DNA from: Pseudomonadota bacterium
Lineage (GTDB): Bacteria > Desulfobacterota > Desulfovibrionia > Desulfovibrionales > Desulfovibrionaceae
Length of the DNA: 64,000 nucleotides
Assembly (NCBI GenBank): GCA_023411815.1
Contig: JAEYOJ010000157.1
Coordinates: forward strand, 28,603 to 92,602
Reading direction: 5' to 3'
Shown here: piece after piece, positions 57,565 through 64,000 of the stretch
Layout: each line of letters opens with the position of its first letter
How positions within the stretch are numbered: position 1 is the stretch's first letter
Notes under the pieces: generated by a model
Told to the model about the DNA's origin: nothing
What the model saw: only the letters and a program-made list of their open reading frames with translations
Database searches by the model: none
Made by a program: the position numbers and the translations under genes

Positions 57565-59853
57565 TCATCCCTTACCTGAAATGACATCAGATAACGCTCG
57601 ATCCAGCGCCTCCATGTCGATTGGTTTGGCTAGGTAGGCGTCCATTCCTGCTGCCAGAAGGCGCTCATGATCACCTCCAAGCGCGTAAGCAGTCAAGGCC
57701 ACAATCGGCACGTTCGAGTCTCCGGCCTCACCAGCGCGGATGCGTCGAGTAGCCTCAATGCCGTCCATCTCGGGCATGCGTACATCCATGAGCACAAGAT
57801 CAAATGCCTCTTCGGAAAGCGCTTTCATGGCCTCTTTACCTGTTTCTACGGACTTAACTGTATGCCCTCGACTTTCAAGTAGAGCGACGGCCACAATACG
57901 ATTGATTTCGTTGTCCTCAGCCAGGAGGATTTTCAGCCTGGGCGTCGGTCCAGTCACGTTCAGATCAACTTTTTTAGTAGCCAAAGCCTCTCGACAGTCC
58001 AATCTGAGTTCGACCGTAAAGCTGAAGGTGCTGCCTTTGTTCGGTTCGCTCTCAACACTGATCTCGCCGCCCATCATATGCACCAGCTCCCGGCTGATCG
58101 TCAGTCCAAGACCAGTGCCGCCGAAGTCGGGATGAGCCGAACTGCGTAGCTGCGTAAAGCTTTCGAATATGGATTCTTGCTTATCCCGAGGGATGCCTAT
58201 ACCCGTGTCCACAACTCGGAAACGTAAACGGACCAAACCCGGACCGGATGCCTCTTCACCCGCCACTCCCACGAAGACGCTGACAGCACCAGAGAGTGTA
58301 TACTTGATGGCATTGCCCACTAAGTTCACAAGGATTTGGCGCAGTCGACCGGGGTCGCCAATCACTCTTTTGGGAACGCCCGGATGCACTTCATGAATGA
58401 AGTACAAGTTTTTCAATCCCATAGGAACGTCCATGGACTGAAAGAAACAAGCCAACTCTTCGTGCAAGTCAAAGGAGCGCTCTTCGAGTTCAATTTTCCC
58501 TGCTTCGATCTTTGAGAGGTCGAGTACGTCGTTAATTAAGAAGAGCAGGGACTTGCCTGACTGCTTGGCCATCTCCAGGTACTCCCGAGGGCGTGGCTCA
58601 GAGCAGGTCATGAGGGCCAGTTCGGTCATCCCCAAAACCCCGTTCATGGGTGTTCTAATCTCGTGGCTCATGTTGGCCAGGAAATCGGATTTAGCACGGT
58701 TGGCAGCTTCAGCTTCTAGCTTAGCCTGTCGGAGGCTCTCCTCCACTTGCTTCTGCTCAGTAATATCCCGACCAACTCCCTGAAACTCTATAAGTCTGCC
58801 GTTATGATCAAATAGTGCTCTGTTGACCCATTGATGCCATCGCAACTCACCTTTCCCACTGTAAATCTGATTCTCGACACTCCCTGTCGGGCTGTCCGGA
58901 GTTAAGCTCTGTAGATGGGCTGACAACAGTTTGCGTGCCCCTGGTGCTAAGTAGGGGAAGAAGCTCTGTCCAATCAAAGCTTCGGATGGTTGCGCAAAGA
59001 AGCGACAGAGCGCCCCATTGACAAATGTCATTGTCCCATCAGACTTGAATCGAGCTATGAACTCCGTCTGATCCTCAACTATGGCACGATACCGTGACTC
59101 TGAATTGTGAAGTTCTGCTTCGGCTTTCTTACGATCTGACACATCTCTGCCCACACCAATAATGCCAACAACCTTACCATCATCAAGTACAGCGGTGTCT
59201 ACCCAAGAAAACCAACGCCAGCCATTGACGGTATAAGCTCTCTGCTCTAATTCTACTGTGTAGGGAGGCGCGAACAACTTAAGCATTGCCTTGCCAGTCG
59301 CCTCCCGGTCATCTTCATGAACTAGAGGCATGAAGTCTTTGCCAAGCAATTCGCACTCAGATTTACCAAATGTTCGACAGTATGATGGGCTTGCATAGAC
59401 AAAATGCCCCTTACAATCTACTTTAACTACTAAGTCCGTTTGATTCTCTACAAGCAGACGATAGTTTTCCTCGCTCTTCTTTAGCGCAAACTCGGCTTTC
59501 TTGCGATCAGTTATGTCTTGGACTACGGCCAGAATATACAGAAAGTCTCCTGCGGAATCTTTTGCTTGTGAGAGCGTCAGCCTTGCCCAAACGACCGTTC
59601 CATCCTTACGAATGTAGCGCTTTTCACATTGTACATTGGGAACTTCGCCAGACTTGAGACTATCTCTGAACGCCGAATCCATTTCTAGATCATCTGGGTG
59701 GGTTACATCCCTCCAAGTGCGAGCAAGCAGCTCATCTGGGGAGTAGCCGAGAAAAGTGCAGAGACTAGGATTCACCCTCAGATACCTGTCATCGAGGTCC
59801 ATGTGCGCTATGCCAACTGCGGCTTGTTCAAAGGTCGCTTTGTAGAGTGCCAT
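57565..59853 (-). CDS. PAS-domain hybrid histidine kinase
   Basis: A 762-residue soluble sensor kinase with no membrane segment. Three PAS domains (about residues 1-115, 125-240 and 250-370) are followed by HisKA with phosphorylated His in MSHEIRTPMNG (about 400), HATPase_c (LRQILVNLVGNAIKY, DTGIGI, GTGLGLTISRELV, about 500-630) and a receiver domain (LLAEDNEIN, VLMDVRMPEMDG, about 650-750). It should sense a cytoplasmic ligand, redox or light signal. No partner response regulator is adjacent. Reversed orientation within the island suggests a separate acquisition. ATG 59853 is chosen over an in-frame TTG at 59871. Confidence 0.92.
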   Translation of the reverse strand: MALYKATFEQAAVGIAHMDLDDRYLRVNPSLCTFLGYSPDELLARTWRDVTHPDDLEMDSAFRDSLKSGEVPNVQCEKRYIRKDGTVVWARLTLSQAKDSAGDFLYILAVVQDITDRKKAEFALKKSEENYRLLVENQTDLVVKVDCKGHFVYASPSYCRTFGKSECELLGKDFMPLVHEDDREATGKAMLKLFAPPYTVELEQRAYTVNGWRWFSWVDTAVLDDGKVVGIIGVGRDVSDRKKAEAELHNSESRYRAIVEDQTEFIARFKSDGTMTFVNGALCRFFAQPSEALIGQSFFPYLAPGARKLLSAHLQSLTPDSPTGSVENQIYSGKGELRWHQWVNRALFDHNGRLIEFQGVGRDITEQKQVEESLRQAKLEAEAANRAKSDFLANMSHEIRTPMNGVLGMTELALMTCSEPRPREYLEMAKQSGKSLLFLINDVLDLSKIEAGKIELEERSFDLHEELACFFQSMDVPMGLKNLYFIHEVHPGVPKRVIGDPGRLRQILVNLVGNAIKYTLSGAVSVFVGVAGEEASGPGLVRLRFRVVDTGIGIPRDKQESIFESFTQLRSSAHPDFGGTGLGLTISRELVHMMGGEISVESEPNKGSTFSFTVELRLDCREALATKKVDLNVTGPTPRLKILLAEDNEINRIVAVALLESRGHTVKSVETGKEAMKALSEEAFDLVLMDVRMPEMDGIEATRRIRAGEAGDSNVPIVALTAYALGGDHERLLAAGMDAYLAKPIDMEALDRALSDVISGKG

Positions 59854-60059
59854 AGTACCCTGGGTCTTCAACGTCCGACACCATTCAATCGCGAAGGCTT
59901 TGCTTTAACCATGAGCCCTCCGCGCAGTTCCCCAATCCGAATCCTAGAGCGTCCCCAATATGATGTGAAGTTGCAATTTGGAAGTCCCTTCCGAAGTATG
60001 TCTTACAAGGTAGACCTTTCCTGACACACTTTGAGCGCCCGAGAGGCCGCATTCCATCG

Positions 60060-60111
60060 TGTCCAAATAAGTCCAATCCGACCAACTTGACACAATGTCC
60101 ATACAAGTCTA
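60060..60111 (+). repeat. Direct 16-bp repeats upstream of the resolvase
   Basis: TGTCCAAATAAGTCCA (60060-60075) and TGTCCATACAAGTCTA (60096-60111), 13 of 16 identical, 36 bases apart. They stand just before the resolvase start and could be its operator or recombination sub-sites. Confidence 0.45.
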
Positions 60112-60139
60112 TGACCTTTGCGAACACAAGGAGGTCAAT

Positions 60140-60694
60140 GTGAGCGGACAGCAGATCGGGTATGTCAGGGTCAGCACGGTCGACCAGAACACGGACCGCC
60201 AGCTTGAGGGCGTCCAGCTGAACCGGGTCTTCACCGAGAAGGCCAGCGCCAAGGACGCCAAGCGGCCACAGCTCCTGGAGTGCATGGCCTACCTGCGGGA
60301 GGGCGACACGCTCCATGTCCACAGCATCGACCGGCTGGCAAGAAACCTCCAAGACCTGCTCTGGGTGCTCGACGAGCTGACAGGTCGAGGCGTGGCCGTT
60401 CGCTTCCACAAGGAGCACCTGACCTTCACCGGGGAGGACAATCCCTTCCAGAAGCTCCAGCTTCAGATCATCGGCGCGGTTGCCGAGTTCGAGCGGGCGA
60501 TCATCAAGGAGAGGCAGCGAGAGGGCATCAGAGCCGCTCAGAAGGCCGGGAAGCAGATGGGACGAGCCAAGGCTCTCACTCCATCCCAGGTCGAGGAAAT
60601 CAAGGCGAGGATCGCCAAGGGCGAGGCGAAGAAGGCACTGGCCCATGAGTACGGCATCAGTCGTCAGACGCTGTATGCCTCACTTGACGGATAG
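60140..60694 (+). CDS. Serine recombinase (resolvase/invertase)
   Basis: A 184-residue small serine recombinase. The start QIGYVRVSTVDQNTDRQ holds the nucleophile Ser; EKASAKDAKRPQL, VHSIDRLARNLQDLL and EFERAIIKERQREG are the family motifs; the C-terminal HTH is EIKARIAKGEAKKALAHEYG. GTG 60140 has AAGGAGG six bases upstream and fits the family start better than an ATG at 60095. It could resolve multimers or invert a segment of the island. Confidence 0.92.
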   Translation: MSGQQIGYVRVSTVDQNTDRQLEGVQLNRVFTEKASAKDAKRPQLLECMAYLREGDTLHVHSIDRLARNLQDLLWVLDELTGRGVAVRFHKEHLTFTGEDNPFQKLQLQIIGAVAEFERAIIKERQREGIRAAQKAGKQMGRAKALTPSQVEEIKARIAKGEAKKALAHEYGISRQTLYASLDG

Positions 60695-60803
60695 AGGTTT
60701 CTAAGCTTCTATTCGCACATCAATTTTTTTTCTTGTCTGTTTGAATGTGACACCCTTCTGAAAATTTGCCCATGGGCACTTACGGACACAGGAGCGCGTC
60801 TGC

Positions 60804-62126
60804 GTGTCAAGAAAACCCCAGAGAATCATTGAAGGAGCGATGTTTGATGGTGATATAGGCCCCGTCTCAGCAAAAGAACTCATGGAAATGACTAATAGCC
60901 AGTGGGGACTTCTGCGAGACATGATAACAGATAAGCACAATGGTGGCGAAGGCGTGACAGCCAAATGCCTAATGTGTGGACATCCTGTTTTCATTCAAAG
61001 CCGCCTTAATGAAGACACACACCTCCCATACTTTGCTCATTATAGAGGAGGTGACATCAACTGCCCCTGGTATCATGGGAAGGCTAATACACCTGACAAT
61101 GTTCGAGCCTCTCAATATAAGGGACATCAGGAGTCACCTGTCCATCGGGCAATGTGTGAGAAGCTAGCCGAGGTCGTTCAGCTTGATAGTCGATACATCA
61201 CCCACCGCATTGACCAATACCTTCCGCCGACAGAAAATGACACCGGCCGCTACCCTGACGTATATGTTGAGTGGGAAGAAATAGGCCCTTTCGCAATAGA
61301 ATTCCAATTATCAAATACATTTGAGACAGAAGTGTCCCAACGCTGTATTCATTATTACCGCGAAAGAATTCCTCTGCTTTGGATTCTTTACGGCATCAAC
61401 GATAAGAATCAAATTCCGCAAAGCTTCAGAGATGTAATCAGGAGGCATCGAGAGAATGCATTTGTTTTTGACAGTGCCGCATCAAGGGCTTCCTTTGAGC
61501 AAAGCACACTGGTTTTATCCTGCTTTCTTGTCAGTAACTCTGGAAAGCTTGAAGGTCCAAGACTAGTCCGTTTTGACGAACTAAACATTCCATCAAACAA
61601 AATTCCATATTTTGAAGATAGGCTTATATGGCCTCGCCTCACAAAAACTAGAGAGATACGCGCTTCTTGGTTTGAGGCTTTAAGCCAATGGGATATGGAA
61701 AATTACAATGACGACAAAATACAACGCGTGCTATCATCCCTGCCGATGAAAATTCCAAATGAAGCAGTCACACTGATTGCAGCCGCGTTTTCAATTGTCG
61801 CAAATGCAAATAATAGAAATAGAAACTACGCCTCTAGACATAACAATTTGAAAGCCATGTTAAACAGCTATCTCCAGAGCAATAACGGACGACTTGCTCC
61901 GTATGTAAACCTTCTCACCAGACTAATATCGAACACAAGCATTGGAAACCTTCTTTCCGGAAGTGTTAAACAGCACTTTGACCGGATAACACGAGATCAG
62001 GTTACCGAAGAATCACCTGAATGGAAGGCATTAGCACATCTAATCCCCGAAGCACTGGACCCACTTTGGAGAAAAGATCTGACCTACTGCAACGAGTTGC
62101 CCACATGGGCTGTTTCTAAGGGCTAA
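60804..62126 (+). CDS. CoiA-like nuclease-domain protein
   Basis: A 440-residue protein. The N-terminus has CLMCGHPVFI and HLPYFAHYRGGDINCPWYHG, a Cys/His zinc ribbon with the YFAH motif seen in CoiA competence proteins. A PD-(D/E)xK-like core follows: RYPDVYVEW and FAIEFQLSNTF (about residues 145-170), giving the D, E and Q residues. The C-terminal 250 residues are lower in GC and unrecognised. It lies at the right end of a defence island, so an antiphage or DNA-processing role is plausible. The GTG start has AGGAG ten bases upstream. Confidence 0.65.
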   Translation: MSRKPQRIIEGAMFDGDIGPVSAKELMEMTNSQWGLLRDMITDKHNGGEGVTAKCLMCGHPVFIQSRLNEDTHLPYFAHYRGGDINCPWYHGKANTPDNVRASQYKGHQESPVHRAMCEKLAEVVQLDSRYITHRIDQYLPPTENDTGRYPDVYVEWEEIGPFAIEFQLSNTFETEVSQRCIHYYRERIPLLWILYGINDKNQIPQSFRDVIRRHRENAFVFDSAASRASFEQSTLVLSCFLVSNSGKLEGPRLVRFDELNIPSNKIPYFEDRLIWPRLTKTREIRASWFEALSQWDMENYNDDKIQRVLSSLPMKIPNEAVTLIAAAFSIVANANNRNRNYASRHNNLKAMLNSYLQSNNGRLAPYVNLLTRLISNTSIGNLLSGSVKQHFDRITRDQVTEESPEWKALAHLIPEALDPLWRKDLTYCNELPTWAVSKG

Positions 62127-62335
62127 CACTTTATAAACACAGGAAATTGAAGCTGATGCTGTAACAGAAGGTGGCTAGATTATTTGCGGTATGCAAGTAC
62201 TCTTTTATCGTCTATGAGCAACGTGAGCGATGTTTGACAAGCATCCTACTGACGGATACAAACTCGAACGCCATATGGGTCATGATTTGTTAGGATTTTA
62301 GGAGCTTAGATCGATTTTGCGGTGCGGCCAACCGT

Positions 62336-62353
62336 ATCCCACCCTCTCCGCCA
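62336..62353 (+). other. Right attachment site (attR)
   Basis: ATCCCACCCTCTCCGCCA, the same 18 bases as the 3' end of tRNA-Ser (42818-42835). The flanks on both sides differ from those of the tRNA. Confidence 0.9.
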
Positions 62354-62363
62354 CAAGCCATTT

Positions 62364-62390
62364 AAGGGTCAGGATTCATTGGCCCTTTTT
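62364..62390 (+). terminator. Terminator just beyond attR
   Basis: AAGGGTCA and TGGCCCTT form an 8-bp stem (one G-T pair) with an 8-base loop, then TTTTT. It would have ended tRNA-Ser transcription before insertion of the element, or it belongs to the second element. Confidence 0.7.
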
Positions 62391-62446
62391 CTTTTCCGCA
62401 AGCTCCAGCTTCCCAACTGTTACACCGGGGTGTTACACCGGGAGGC

Positions 62447-63120
62447 ATGGAAACCTTGTCCAGCCACACGCGCCTTGTCCGTCGAAGAAGCGTCTACTAC
62501 TTCCGCTGCAAAGTCCCCGTGGACCTTCAAGAGCACTACGGCAAGAAGGAAATCTGCCGCAGCCTGCTGACCAAGGACCACCGGGAAGCCCTCCAGAAGG
62601 TCAGGCTCGAATCCCTGAAGCAGGATCAGGAGTTCGCTGAGGCTCGCCGCAAGCTGTCGTCTGAGACGCTAGATTCCCTCAGCCAAACTGAGCTGGACCG
62701 TCTAGCAGCCATCAAGCTCCACCAAATCCTCAAGGATGATGAGCAGGTGCGTATGAGCAGCCCAACCGAGGCTGACTTGGAGATGATGGAGCTTGCGATT
62801 GACGAGATTGAGGACCAGACCAGAGAAGCCCTTGCAGCCGGGTACCTTGGCGGGATGGAGCAGGATGTTGCCCTCCTTCTTGAGGAGCAAGGCATCAAAC
62901 TCCGCAAGGATTCCGAGGCGTATCGTAAGCTCTCCTATGTCCTCCTGAAGACCTGGAAGCGTGCCACAGAGCTAATGCAGCTTAGAGAACGCGGCGAGGC
63001 GGTGGACACTCCTCCTGCTCCTGCTCCCTTCAAGGCTTCCTCCCTGGACGGAGCAGTCCTCTCCCTCTCTCAAATCTTTGAGAAGTGGAAAGAGGAGAAG
63101 CGCACAGCCGGGACACCTAT
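62447..63120 (+). pseudogene. Front half of a second tRNA-type integrase, broken by an IS
   Basis: About 225 residues resembling the start of the integrase at 42932 (here SSHTRLVRRRSVYYFRCKVP, PVDLQEHYGKKEICRSLLT). The core-binding and catalytic parts are missing: the homologous reading stops near KRTAGTP, where the IS630-type sequence begins, and the frame then reads to a stop at 63244. It lies 94 bases past attR, exactly where an integrase of a second element in the same tRNA would sit. Confidence 0.8.
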
Positions 63121-64000
63121 AGTCCCCATCCGTAGGAAGTTTACAACCGAGCCAGGAGCCTTACAGGAGACCAAGCAGCCAAGGAGGTCTCCAGGTGCTC
63201 AGGATAGACCCGAGGTGGGGAGAGACGGCAAAGAGCCTGCTTGAGCGGGCAGTCTCCGCACAAGACCCCCATCTTCGCAGACGATATCTGGCCCTGCATT
63301 TTGTCGCCGAAGGCAATTCCGGCGTGACCGCCGCGAAGAAGGTCGGGCGATGCCGGGCGCAGGTGGCCAAATGGGTAAGGAAGTTCAACGAGTCTGGCCC
63401 GCAGGCTCTGGTCTCGGGCTGGCAGGGCAATCCAGGCAAGGCGCTGGCCGCAGCAGAGCTTGAGCGGCTCAAGGAGGCCGTGTCCAAACCTCCCCGCGAG
63501 GTTGGCCTTGGCGTTGGCAGATGGACTGCCGGGCTTGCGGCTGCCTTCGTGGAGCGGACCTTTGGCAAGCGGCTCCACCCCGAAACGGTTCGCAAGTACC
63601 TAAAGGGCTTGGGCTTCAGCTTCAGGAAGCCAGACAAGAGGTACGTATTGGCGGATAAAGGGAAGCAGCGCGAGTTCCTTGAGAAGCTGGATCAGCTTGA
63701 GCGGGAGCGCTCACCCCGGAGCCTGACGATCTTTGTGGACGAAGGCCAACTCCATCAGGACGCTCTGCCGAGAAAAGGCTGGTATCCCAAAGGCAAGGCC
63801 AGGGTGGACTCCACCTCGCCCGGGAAAAAAAGCTTCTCTTCTACTCGGGCGTAGTCCGGCCCCAAGGCAAAACCGTGAACATGCGCACGGATTGGTTCAA
63901 CCAGAGGCAGAGCGCCAAGTTCCTTGAGAGAATCAGGAAGAGGTTTCCCGGCTACCGGATCGACCTCGTCTGGGACAATGCCCCGTGGCACAAGGGCAAG
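63120..64000 (+). mobile_element. IS630-family insertion sequence, left part
   Basis: The IS begins at about 63120, at a TA dinucleotide (IS630 relatives insert at TA), inside the second integrase. The right end and both inverted repeats could not be defined because the element runs off the window. Confidence 0.65.
63195..64000 (+). CDS. IS630-family transposase, needs a -1 frame change; runs off the edge
   Basis: GTG 63195 with AAGGAGG upstream. The frame to 63854 holds the winged HTH region (NSGVTAAKKVGRCRAQVAKW) and first catalytic Asp in LTIFVDEGQ. At an A7 run (63825-63831) the zero frame soon stops. A -1 shift continues KLLFYSGVVRPQGK through DLVWDNAPWHKGK, which carries the second catalytic Asp, in frame to the last base. 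Ribosomal or transcriptional slippage at A7 is common in such transposases. The third catalytic residue is outside the window. Confidence 0.8.

Larger units (their letters stand above)
42818..62353. mobile_element. Integrative element (19.5 kb) in tRNA-Ser
   Basis: Bounded by the 18-bp direct repeat ATCCCACCCTCTCCGCCA: the 3' end of tRNA-Ser on the left and a copy on the right. A tyrosine integrase lies directly inside the left end. Cargo: HTH protein, type I restriction-modification with a GmrSD-like gene, RepA-like ATPase, hybrid kinase, resolvase and CoiA-like nuclease. No conjugation or capsid genes are visible, so it may be mobilised in trans or be defective. Several genes are lower in GC than the chromosome. 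Confidence 0.88.

Noticed and set aside
1..64000. CRISPR array
   Set aside because: No regularly spaced repeats of 24-40 bases were seen on either strand.

Overview
The window looks like a chromosome segment of a high-GC sulfate-reducing deltaproteobacterium of the Desulfovibrio type. That is an inference from gene order (lptC-lptA-lptB-rpoN-hpf-ptsN-rapZ followed by a mannose-type PTS), a manganese-dependent pyrophosphatase and the protein flavour; there is no rRNA to settle it. All function calls rest on reading motifs by eye.

Layout. 1-2463: the start of an MCP-like protein running off the left edge, and two SAM methyltransferases. 2719-20576 (+): about thirteen tightly packed, mostly overlapping genes: four glycosyltransferases, a histidine phosphatase, a polysaccharide-deacetylase-like protein, an FtsX-like permease, a LolD-like ATPase, a 1625-residue FtsX permease with a degenerate M28 peptidase-like front end, two very hydrophobic ~655-residue proteins, one unknown protein and a PqqD-like protein. 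I read it as one envelope glycan or glycolipid assembly and export system that I cannot match to a described pathway. 20621-30316 (-): a HI0933/BaiN-type flavoprotein, a 52-residue lipoprotein, glutamate synthase large subunit, a bacterial cereblon-type (CULT) protein, a D-Ala-D-Ala dipeptidase-like protein, a lipoprotein hydrolase, and small YqaE and CsbD stress proteins.

30701-41048 (-): ppaC, then core genes in the order pyrG, kdsC, lptC, lptA, lptB, rpoN, hpf, ptsN, rapZ, PTS EIIA, EIIB and EIIC (EIIC has an apparent frame break at a T9 tract). They tie KDO/LPS export, sigma-54 and nitrogen-PTS regulation together. The pyrG leader carries a GGGC-type start and a terminator-like hairpin, suggesting CTP-sensitive attenuation. 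purQ and tadA (+) follow.

42818-62353: a 19.5-kb integrative element in the 3' end of tRNA-Ser(CGA), bounded by an 18-bp direct repeat. It holds a tyrosine integrase, an HTH protein, a type I restriction-modification operon (hsdM, hsdS, hsdR) with a GmrSD-like DUF262/DUF1524 gene between hsdS and hsdR, a RepA-like ATPase, unknown genes, a hybrid histidine kinase, a resolvase and a CoiA-like nuclease: in effect a defence island. Beyond the right att site lies the front half of a second tRNA-type integrase broken by an IS630-family element that runs off the window, so this tRNA has probably been used repeatedly.
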